The notes under the pieces are model-generated. The model saw only the letters and a list, made by a program, of their open reading frames with translations. It did not search any database and had not been told where the DNA came from. The translations under genes were made by a program, and so were the position numbers. DNA of 34,399 bases from NCBI GenBank assembly GCA_964462945.1, contig CAYWZW010000058.1:1-34399 (forward strand), written 5' to 3'. Of this stretch, positions 24,466 to 31,789 are shown in pieces; positions within the stretch are counted from its first letter, which is position 1; every line of letters begins with the position of its first letter. This DNA comes from GCA-020343675 sp964462945. Its GTDB lineage: Bacteria > Planctomycetota > Phycisphaerae > Sedimentisphaerales > Anaerobacaceae.

Positions 24466-26133
24466 TCACGGCCGACAGCCTTCCAGTAGTTTCTGTTCCG
24501 CTTGTTTTGTCCACAGCCCGTCGTTGAGGCGCTCGGCGACCTGCGGCATGTTTTTGCTTAGCTCTTCGAGCCGGACCAGCCCCAGGCCCCGGCAGGCGGG
24601 ATACACGATAATCTTGCCTGCTATCGAGCGGTTCTCGACCGCCCGGATTCCGTCGGTGGCGCCCTCGAGCCCGCAGACGGCCGCGACGCTGAGGTTCGTA
24701 TCGAGCCGGCCGGATTCGACCTTCGCCAGCATCCGTTTCATGTCATCCAGGGTCGAGCCGCTGGTCCCGATGAAATATAATCGCTTTTCGATGTACGTAT
24801 CGAGGTCGATTGGGCCGCTGACCGTCGCCGGTATGCCGGCAAAGATGTTTATTAGTCCTCGCTCGGTCGCGCCATGTACGGCGGCGGCGACCAGCGCCGG
24901 GATCGGCGCCATCAACGCGGTGTAATCGAATGTCTCGGCAGTCTTCTCTTTGGTCGGGTTGTACGGCCTGTACTGGACGCTGTTTTTCTTCGCCAGAGGC
25001 GCAGCGATTTTTGTCAGTGCAGCTAACCTGCCATCGTCCACGTCACTTCCAAAAACGCTCACGCCTTCAACGCCCTGACAGATATTACGGATCACGTGCA
25101 TCATGCCCATCGGTCCGCCCGCGCCGATGACGTTGATCTTGTCGCCGGGGCGGATCTCGTCCGTCTGGGGGATGATCTCCATCGACTCAGCCGGGTCACA
25201 GCCCGTGGTGCCGACGATCCGGATGCCGCCGTAGTGAACGCGGCCTACCATCGTCACGACGTCCCTGCCGAATCTGCCGCCGCACAACACGATATTGAGA
25301 AGGCCATTGGCTGCGACTTTTGCAAACAATGCTTCAACGGCCTGCGGCGCGGAGCCAAAATAAATGACATCGTCGTAGCCGGCGTCGGTAAGTGCTGCTA
25401 TGTCGGCGGCTTTGGTCATCGTCACGTTCAAATCCGCCAGCGCGGGGAACTTGGAAATCCACGTGATCTTTGCCGGCCTGCTGTACCGATTGAACAGGTT
25501 TTGAAAAGCGTGCTCCTCCGGCTTGGTATCGGCCACGATGAGCATCTGCCCATTTTTTTTCAAGCCCGTCCGTTCCGTAGAGACGTAAGCGTCCTCCACG
25601 CACGCCCAGGGTTCCACCAGGGCGACCGCCGAGCCGGACAGCTCCTCCCCGACGGGCAGGAGCATTGAATCGCCCTCCGGCGAGGTCGTGACTCTCTCAT
25701 CCATCAGCACGTATTCGGCCAAAGCTCCTTCGAAATTGTATCCGAACGCGCCGTTTGACGTGGCGGTTCGCAGCCAGCGGTAATCGGTCTGCACGAGAAA
25801 TCGCTGGCCGGGTTTGAAATCTTTCACGCCGGGACCGGCGGCTTCAATTCGGACCACCGCTTCGTGCCCCGGCACCGTCGGCGCATCGCCGGGCACGTAG
25901 CTCGGTATCTCTTTGAGCACGTTCAGGTCGATGCCAGAGACGATTTCGCTTTTGCGAACGTGCGAGGAAAATTGCTTGAGCAGCTTGAGGTCGGAAAAAC
26001 AAAGCCCGACGGCTTCCACCCGGCAAAGAATCTGGCGTCTGCCCGGCCGGAATACCTGCTTGGATTTATTCAAAACAAGCTTGTCCGGCCCGACAAGCTG
26101 AACCGCATATTGTGTTTCAGGCAAATCCGCCAT
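24466..26133 (-). CDS. Zinc-type (MDR) dehydrogenase with a second nucleotide-binding-like domain
   Basis: A 555-residue medium-chain dehydrogenase, against ~350 usual. The catalytic-zinc cysteine is Cys45 (AVGLCFSDL) and the His-Glu pair is in VPGHEAV (89-91); the four-cysteine structural zinc lobe is absent. After EPWACVEDA there are two Rossmann-like regions: a degenerate one (~195-310, no glycine motif) and a complete one with VIGAGGPMGM (~335-345). It probably oxidises or reduces a sugar, sugar phosphate or the aldehyde product of the operon; the substrate is unknown. ATG 26133 follows GAGGGG; the TTG 12 codons earlier overlaps the previous stop and is the alternative start. Confidence 0.78.
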   Translation of the reverse strand: MADLPETQYAVQLVGPDKLVLNKSKQVFRPGRRQILCRVEAVGLCFSDLKLLKQFSSHVRKSEIVSGIDLNVLKEIPSYVPGDAPTVPGHEAVVRIEAAGPGVKDFKPGQRFLVQTDYRWLRTATSNGAFGYNFEGALAEYVLMDERVTTSPEGDSMLLPVGEELSGSAVALVEPWACVEDAYVSTERTGLKKNGQMLIVADTKPEEHAFQNLFNRYSRPAKITWISKFPALADLNVTMTKAADIAALTDAGYDDVIYFGSAPQAVEALFAKVAANGLLNIVLCGGRFGRDVVTMVGRVHYGGIRIVGTTGCDPAESMEIIPQTDEIRPGDKINVIGAGGPMGMMHVIRNICQGVEGVSVFGSDVDDGRLAALTKIAAPLAKKNSVQYRPYNPTKEKTAETFDYTALMAPIPALVAAAVHGATERGLINIFAGIPATVSGPIDLDTYIEKRLYFIGTSGSTLDDMKRMLAKVESGRLDTNLSVAAVCGLEGATDGIRAVENRSIAGKIIVYPACRGLGLVRLEELSKNMPQVAERLNDGLWTKQAEQKLLEGCRP

Positions 26134-26165
26134 GACAGATATTTTCCCCTCGTTGACAGATGCTC

Positions 26166-27518
26166 TCAATTTCTAATCTTATCCAGTATTTCCTGAGTAG
26201 TTGGACTATCACTCAGTCGGCTCAGGTTATCCTCATGCTGCGGTTTCAGCGAGCGTCCAATCTGTTCGTAAAACCTGTTCTTTTCGGCGGCACCGGTGAA
26301 ATTCTTTTTTGCCCAATCGCTGGTATATCCCATGCCGCATTTTCGCTGGAGTACGGAATGCGCGTAAACGATGTGCGCACCTTTCAAAAAGACGGGCAGC
26401 AACGGCCTGAGCTCCTCGCCGTCGAAGTTGTCAACAAACTTCTGGCCGGGACTGTTCATCTCCGTGCCTTCGACCACGATCAGGTCGAGCTTCTCAGCCA
26501 ATTCTACCACCTGATAGAGGTTCTTCAACTTTACACTGGGAGAGCCCGGCGTATAGTTGCGGTCCGGAATCACGTTCAGAGCCGCCGCTCCGATGCTCAT
26601 GGCGACGCTAAGCAATTCCTCGATGGCCTTCTCCCCGTCGCTTGTTCCGTCCAGCCAGGTGTGTACGGGGATTCCGCCGGCGGCTAAAATGAATCGGTTG
26701 GTGTCGGCCATCCACGGAAACGAACCCTTGTCCGGCTGCACGTATCCGACGCCGCCGCGTTTCATCGTTTTGGCTCGAATTGTATTGAGCAAGTCCCTGC
26801 CATCGGGAAGCCCGAGCGATTTGGCATCCGCGCCTAACTTCTGCGACCAGAAATCCGCCAGGGCATCCGTTTGCCCCAGAATTTCTTTCGCCTTCCGGGC
26901 GTAGGCCAGGCATATATGACGCTCCGTTGCATTGCCCGACGGCGTCAGCGCAAGCACGTCCCGCTCGTAGTCCAGCTCGACCGGGCGAAGGTACTTGTTC
27001 ACCCGGTTCATCAGGTCCCGATTTCTCTGCTGGGCGGTCTCTCGCAGTCCGGCAAGGAATTTCTTCTGCTCGTCCGGCACGTCCGCGCTGGGAAATCCGA
27101 CCCCCATGTGATAGGAGATGCCCGGCTCGCCCGGCGAGTTAATGACTCTGTCGGCAAATTCCGGGACATACACCCGCGTCTCCAAACCTGCACAGACCTT
27201 CAAATCAAGCATCCTACCTGCTTCGAAGAACTCTTCCAAGGCGTCCAGCACGTCGAAATCGACCACTCCCGCGACGGATAGTCCCGCCTTGCGAGCCAGC
27301 CAGGCGAATTTGCTCGGCGAGTAGCCGTATGTGTTGTAGGAGAAAAACGTGTGACAATGCAAATTCACATCCGTTCCGGCGCCGGGTAACTCGATTTGCC
27401 CTGCTGCAACTTTCGCACACAGACCCTGTAAGGCTTCTTTTCTCTTGGCTGAATCAAAACTGTCCAGCGCCAGCTCGAGCTCTTCGATTGAGGTATGCTT
27501 GCCTTTTCTGCTTTTCAC
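26166..27518 (-). CDS. PHP-domain protein of unknown function
   Basis: A 450-residue protein with a polymerase/histidinol-phosphatase (PHP) type metal site: LHCHTFFSYNTYG (His54, His56), a second motif that reads VVDFD where TDHD is usual (86-89), and AGLETRVYV (Glu113). Later blocks VHTWLDG, VVEGTEMNSPGQKFVD and IVYAHSVLQRKCGMG could supply more ligands. PHP proteins are usually phosphoesterases or hydrolases. The GTG start at 27518 overlaps the rhaB stop (GTGA), so translation is coupled to RhaB. The odd second motif makes activity uncertain. A sugar-phosphate phosphatase or lactonase-like role in the deoxysugar pathway is only a guess. Confidence 0.72.
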   Translation of the reverse strand: MKSRKGKHTSIEELELALDSFDSAKRKEALQGLCAKVAAGQIELPGAGTDVNLHCHTFFSYNTYGYSPSKFAWLARKAGLSVAGVVDFDVLDALEEFFEAGRMLDLKVCAGLETRVYVPEFADRVINSPGEPGISYHMGVGFPSADVPDEQKKFLAGLRETAQQRNRDLMNRVNKYLRPVELDYERDVLALTPSGNATERHICLAYARKAKEILGQTDALADFWSQKLGADAKSLGLPDGRDLLNTIRAKTMKRGGVGYVQPDKGSFPWMADTNRFILAAGGIPVHTWLDGTSDGEKAIEELLSVAMSIGAAALNVIPDRNYTPGSPSVKLKNLYQVVELAEKLDLIVVEGTEMNSPGQKFVDNFDGEELRPLLPVFLKGAHIVYAHSVLQRKCGMGYTSDWAKKNFTGAAEKNRFYEQIGRSLKPQHEDNLSRLSDSPTTQEILDKIRN

Positions 27519-28987
27519 TTCTTGATTTTCTCGTATTGCTCTTGCCAAAGGGGTGTTTGCTGCGGCTGATATTCTTTAAGCTCAAATGAATTGCGGACAA
27601 TCTGCCGGGCTTCGGCGAGCGTTTTAATTTGCCTGGCGGCCATGGCCTGCATCAGGATATTGCCGATGGCCGTGGCCTCAACCGGGCCGGTCACGACTCT
27701 CTTGCCCAGGGCGTTCGCGGTGAACTGGCAAAGCAGCTCATTCTGTATGCCGCCCCCGACGATGTGCAGAACGTCGATGGTATGCCCGGCGACGTCTTCC
27801 AACGCCTCAAAGACCCGCCGATACTTCAGGGCCAGGCTTTCCAGTATGGCTCTTATCATCTGCCCTTTGTCCTGGATCGGCTTTTGCTTTGTCGCAGTTA
27901 GATGCTCGTTGATGCGCCTGGGCATATCGCCCGGCGCGAGGAATGTGCTGCAATCCACGTCGATGCGGCGGGCGAACGGCTTGGCTTCCTCCGCCATCGC
28001 CGCCATTTCAGCGTAGGACAAGTCCGCCCCTTCCCGCTGCCACTGCCTGCGGCATTCCTGTATGAGCCACAGGCCCATGATGTTTTTCAAAAGCCGAATC
28101 GTGTTTTCCACGCCGCCCTCATTTGTAAACGAATATTCGAAGGTCTTATCATTGACAATGGCCTGGGGCGCTTCGATGCCCATCAGGCTCCATGTCCCGG
28201 ATGAGAGATAGGCCCAGTTGGCATCGCCGGCGGCCGGAACTGCAACGACGGCTGAAGCGGTATCGTGCGAGCCGGTCGCAATCACGGGGACGGGACCACA
28301 GCCCAGTTTTCTGCCGATCTCGCCGGTCAACTGGCCCACGACGGTCCCGGGGGCAATGATCTTGGGCATGATGTTTATCGGCAAGGACAGTCTGTCGAGC
28401 ACTTCCTTCGACCATTGGCCGGTTCTCATATCCATGAACTGCGAAGTGCTTGCCAGAGAGTATTCGGCGAAAATCTTGCCGCACAGAAAGTAGCTGAACA
28501 GGTCGGCGATGAAAATCAGGGTCTTGGCTTTGGCCAGGGCAACCGAGCTATTGAAGCGCATGGCAAGCAGTTGATAGACGCTGTTGAGCTGCATGAACTG
28601 CACGCCGGTGTTCTCGTAAATCTCGCGTTTGCTGATCAGCTTGAAGGCCTTTTCCATCATGCCGTTGGTTTGGCTGTCGCGGTAATGATAAGGGTTTTCA
28701 ATCAGTTTGCCGTCGGCGTCCAGCAGGCCGAAATCGACGCCCCAGCTATCGACGCCGATGCCCCAGACCTGGGCGCGTGCCGCTTTTGTCGCTTTGCCGA
28801 TGCCGGTCTTCACTTCATCTAACAGCCGCTCGAAATCCCACCGCAGCGAGCCGTTCTGCTCGACGGGGCCGTTGCCGAAGCGGTGGATTTCTTCGAGAAC
28901 GAGCCTTTCGCTCGAAACCGAGCCGAGCATGATCCTGCCGCTCTCGGCGCCGAGATCGACGGCAATATATTTCTTCACTTCCGCCAT
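27515..28987 (-). CDS. rhaB: L-rhamnulokinase
   Basis: A 490-residue FGGY-family kinase that phosphorylates L-rhamnulose at C1 with ATP. The phosphate-1 loop is VDLGAESGR near the N-terminus. GVDSWGVDFGLLD with ENPYHYRD is characteristic of rhamnulokinase rather than of other FGGY kinases. GSHDTASAV and the adenosine-binding HIVGGGIQNELL and VEATAIGN lie further on. ATG 28987 has TAAGGA 7 bases upstream. It is the first gene of the ten-gene minus-strand rhamnose operon and its TGA overlaps the PHP gene start by four bases. Confidence 0.96.
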   Translation of the reverse strand: MAEVKKYIAVDLGAESGRIMLGSVSSERLVLEEIHRFGNGPVEQNGSLRWDFERLLDEVKTGIGKATKAARAQVWGIGVDSWGVDFGLLDADGKLIENPYHYRDSQTNGMMEKAFKLISKREIYENTGVQFMQLNSVYQLLAMRFNSSVALAKAKTLIFIADLFSYFLCGKIFAEYSLASTSQFMDMRTGQWSKEVLDRLSLPINIMPKIIAPGTVVGQLTGEIGRKLGCGPVPVIATGSHDTASAVVAVPAAGDANWAYLSSGTWSLMGIEAPQAIVNDKTFEYSFTNEGGVENTIRLLKNIMGLWLIQECRRQWQREGADLSYAEMAAMAEEAKPFARRIDVDCSTFLAPGDMPRRINEHLTATKQKPIQDKGQMIRAILESLALKYRRVFEALEDVAGHTIDVLHIVGGGIQNELLCQFTANALGKRVVTGPVEATAIGNILMQAMAARQIKTLAEARQIVRNSFELKEYQPQQTPLWQEQYEKIKK

Positions 28988-29451
28988 CACGAGTTCCTTA
29001 TTGGTGATTGGTAATTGATAACTGGTAATCGGGAGCGGGGATCACTTACGATTCACCGGTTACTATTCACCAGAAGATGATTATATAACGCAGATTTACC
29101 CCCATTGCAAATCGAAAATCGAGGTGTGAAGAGTCTGGTCAGGTCTGACCTTCCTCATCGCGCATGTAGCCACCCTAGGCCGCCAAGTCTGGCCAAGACC
29201 TTATTGAGCAGGCTTTTCATGCTGGCTTTCTGTTGCCTGCGAGATTTCTGTTGACGGGCGTGCACGGGAAAGTATAATGATTATCGTGGCCTTTCGAATT
29301 TCCCCTCACCTGCAGGGAGAAAGGAGAAAGAAAGGAGAACGAGGGTACAAGATTCGTGCGAGTGTCGTTTAGTTATTATGTTGGTTATATTCGTGCGCAT
29401 TTGGTGCGCCGTGAACCTCAAGCATTGACGATCCTTTTTAAGGAGTCAAAT
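28988..29451. other. Divergent intergenic region between rhaB and the P-domain gene
   Basis: 463 bases without a gene. On the minus strand there is TATAAT at 29080-29085 with TTGCAA at 29105-29110 (19-base spacer, weak), which could serve rhaB. Near 29000-29035 short words TTGGTGA, TTGGTAA, CTGGTAA recur (AT-rich spacer or operator-like). GGTCAG-GT-CTGACC (29137-29150) is a 14-base inverted repeat, and AAGTCTGGCC/GGCCAAGACCTT near 29187-29202 is a second, imperfect one. The plus-strand promoter at 29251-29278 is listed separately. Confidence 0.4.
29251..29278 (+). promoter_or_regulatory. Strong sigma-70-like promoter for the P-domain protein gene
   Basis: TTGACG (29251-29256), a 16-base spacer and TATAAT (29273-29278). 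Transcription would start near 29285, giving a leader of about 165 bases before the ATG at 29452. It matches consensus at 11 of 12 positions. Confidence 0.6.
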
Positions 29452-31623
29452 ATGAAAGCTGGAAACCAACTGTCTCGAGCGGCGGCGATAGGAACTCTAC
29501 TGATTGTTTTAGGTTGCCTGGTACTTCCTGCCCGCACGGAGGCGCAGGGAATAATGACCACGCGAAGTAAGGAGTACAAGTCGAGTGACGTGCCGAAAGC
29601 TATCCCCGGTGTGGGAACGATAACCTCAATCCTGACCATCGCGGATGCGGGTCCGATTGTGGATTTGAATGTGAAGCTCAACATCGCGCACTCTTATGAC
29701 GCAGACCTGGACGTGTTTCTGATGGCGCCGGACGGCACGCGCGTCGAGCTGTTCACCGACGTCGGAGCCGGACAGTGGAACTTTATCGATACGATATTGG
29801 ATGACGAGGCATCGCAGTCGATTACCGAGGGGGAGGGGCGTTTTACCGGATCATATCGCCCGGAAGGAAACCTTTCCGACCTGTACGGCAAAGATATCGC
29901 GGGCATGTGGACGCTCGAAGTCACGGATGACTGGAGCGCCAGCCGCGCCGGGACCCTGAGCTCCTGGAGCCTGATTGCGGAGATGGAGGCCCTCAAGCCG
30001 CTGCCGGCGCCGGTCATTCACATCGAGGCGAGCGTGCCGGGAGGAATCTGTGATACCGTCTGCTGGGATGACGCCGCGGCGGCGAAGGAGTATGAATCAA
30101 GCGTCGCAGTGCCTATTCCCGACCAGGGCACGGCAACGGCAACGCTGGTCGTCGAAGGCTTCGGCATGATCGAGGATCTGAACGTTAAATTGGACGTTAC
30201 TCATGAGTTGGATTCCGACCTGGACGTGTTTCTGGTCGCCCCGGACAAGACCCGCATCGAGCTGTTCACCGACGTGGGCGGCCTGAGCGACAATTTTACC
30301 GACACGATCCTGGATGATGAAGCCGGGATGTCGATAACGGAAGGCTCGGCTCCTTTCACGGGGACGTATCGTCCCGAAGGAAAGCTTTCTGAACTGATCG
30401 GCAGAGACGTCCACGGCACCTGGACGCTTGAGGTGACCGACGATTCAATACTCAACTCAGGAACGCTGAATCACTGGTCCGTGATTGTTACCGTGGCCAA
30501 TACTTTCTATTACGCCGAGGCCGCTACGGACGCCGAATTCACCACGGTCGTGGCCAACAGCGGCTGGATAACCGATAAATGCTATACCTTCCCCTACCTG
30601 GTTCCAGGCCAGCAGCAGTTATTCACCGGCCTGAATCCGGACCAGAAGCACTGGTACCGGGTCAAGGCCAGGCCGCTGGAGACGTGGCTCCAGACCACCC
30701 CGGTTCAGTTTAACACGGACACGCTAAACGGAACACAAACAACAGAGAACGGCGACGTCACACTGGACGGCAGCGCCGACGGCCTCGGTCCAGAGCTCAA
30801 CGTCATCGCCGATCCCAGTTTCGAGTCATTAGATATATGGAAGGGTTATAAGACAAATGATAATATTATAGTTGGATTCCTCTTAGATAGTTGGGCAACA
30901 GATGGAGATCGGGCAGGGATAGTTGAGTACGATTGGTATAGCTATTCTGTTTCCGGAGATTTCGGTGCTCTAATACAGCAAGCTGTAGATTTTACGGGAG
31001 TTGATACACTCGTATTTGACTATGCAAGTTGGGCCTTCGGACAAACAGTACGAGCAGAGGTCTGGCTTGGACAAACAAAGATATGGGAAAAGGACGGAGA
31101 AGATGCTTCCGAAAAGCCGAATGGTTTAATTCAACATCTTAAAGAAGAGATTGACATATCATCTTATACCGGTTTGTATGACTTGGGACTCGTTGTCCGA
31201 GCTATGATTACTGATAGGTTTGATTCAGCGATAATGTGGGACAATCTGCGGGCTTATGGCCCGAGCGGCTACGCGCCGTCCGGCACGGTCGTTTCGAGTG
31301 TAATCAGCATCGGCACCGAGGACACGTGGGATCTCTTGAGATTCAATTCGACAGTCCCGGCGCGGACGGCGCTGACGGTTGACGTGTTGCCGGAGACCGG
31401 TGATACGCCAATTGACCCTTGGTGGAATATTCCGAGCGCCAGCGATGGAGTCGTGGGAATGGGTCTAAGTGATCTGGCGAACCGGACCATCCGGCTGAAG
31501 GCCAATCTCTCCACGACTGATCGGAGCGTCACGCCGGTCCTTCACGATTGGTCGCTCACTTATTCGGACGCTACTCGGCAGAGCCCCTGGTCCAACGTGG
31601 AGTCTTCGGTGCCGCCTCAATAG
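29452..31623 (+). CDS. Secreted protein with two P-domains, FN3-like and jelly-roll-like modules
   Basis: A 723-residue protein starting at ATG 29452, with AAGGAG six bases upstream; a start 96 bases earlier in the same frame would place this site inside the gene and add an unlikely prefix. A signal peptide (AAIGTLLIVLGCLVLPARTEA) may be cut by signal peptidase I, or at LGC as a lipoprotein. Two proprotein-convertase P-domains follow (about 48-178 and 217-348; both with DLNVKL, SDLDVFL, LFTDVG, DTILDDEA, GTYRPEG and GTLSSWS/GTLNHWS). Then come a fibronectin-like stretch (~349-420) and a beta-rich module (~455-603) in clearly AT-rich DNA. P-domains normally flank a subtilisin protease, but no protease domain is present. 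Likely extracellular binding or adhesion. Confidence 0.82.
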   Translation: MKAGNQLSRAAAIGTLLIVLGCLVLPARTEAQGIMTTRSKEYKSSDVPKAIPGVGTITSILTIADAGPIVDLNVKLNIAHSYDADLDVFLMAPDGTRVELFTDVGAGQWNFIDTILDDEASQSITEGEGRFTGSYRPEGNLSDLYGKDIAGMWTLEVTDDWSASRAGTLSSWSLIAEMEALKPLPAPVIHIEASVPGGICDTVCWDDAAAAKEYESSVAVPIPDQGTATATLVVEGFGMIEDLNVKLDVTHELDSDLDVFLVAPDKTRIELFTDVGGLSDNFTDTILDDEAGMSITEGSAPFTGTYRPEGKLSELIGRDVHGTWTLEVTDDSILNSGTLNHWSVIVTVANTFYYAEAATDAEFTTVVANSGWITDKCYTFPYLVPGQQQLFTGLNPDQKHWYRVKARPLETWLQTTPVQFNTDTLNGTQTTENGDVTLDGSADGLGPELNVIADPSFESLDIWKGYKTNDNIIVGFLLDSWATDGDRAGIVEYDWYSYSVSGDFGALIQQAVDFTGVDTLVFDYASWAFGQTVRAEVWLGQTKIWEKDGEDASEKPNGLIQHLKEEIDISSYTGLYDLGLVVRAMITDRFDSAIMWDNLRAYGPSGYAPSGTVVSSVISIGTEDTWDLLRFNSTVPARTALTVDVLPETGDTPIDPWWNIPSASDGVVGMGLSDLANRTIRLKANLSTTDRSVTPVLHDWSLTYSDATRQSPWSNVESSVPPQ
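30823..31258 (+). other. AT-rich module inserted in the P-domain gene
   Basis: About 435 bases in which third positions become A/T-rich (for example TTAGATATATGGAAGGG at the left edge), against the GC-rich DNA on both sides. It encodes residues ~458-602 (DIWKGYKTNDN ... MWDNLRAYG), ending in a carbohydrate-binding-module-like block. The frame is kept across both edges. This is a composition break seen directly; transfer from another genome is inferred. Confidence 0.6.
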
Positions 31624-31736
31624 AGCAGGTTGAGTCCTATTGAAGGCAACGGAAAATAAGGATTCTTTGCTCTTGCGGACAACCAGCATGGGCAGGAATA
31701 GTCTGCGGCGGAGCTTATACTCCTAGTTCCGGAGTG

Positions 31737-31773
31737 GTCCCTCGGTCTCGTCCCTAAGGGACAAGCTCGGGAC
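31737..31773. terminator. Hairpins between convergent P-domain gene and folC
   Basis: GTCCC-TAA-GGGAC (31750-31762) nested in GTCCC/GGGAC (31737-31741 and 31769-31773). A smaller GGAG/CTCC hairpin lies at 31710-31723. There is no T-tract, so intrinsic termination is uncertain; position between convergent genes is the main support. It might instead be an interspersed repeat that reaches into the 3' end of folC. Confidence 0.3.
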
Positions 31774-31789
31774 GCCTGCGCTCCTACGG

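Noticed and set aside
17146..28987. A bacterial microcompartment locus of the planctomycete fucose/rhamnose type
   Set aside because: No shell protein (BMC-H, BMC-P), PduL or CoA-acylating aldehyde dehydrogenase is encoded in the window.
29356..29451. An upstream extension of the P-domain protein to a start at 29356
   Set aside because: The added residues would precede a clear signal peptide, and the AAGGAG for ATG 29452 would fall inside the coding region.
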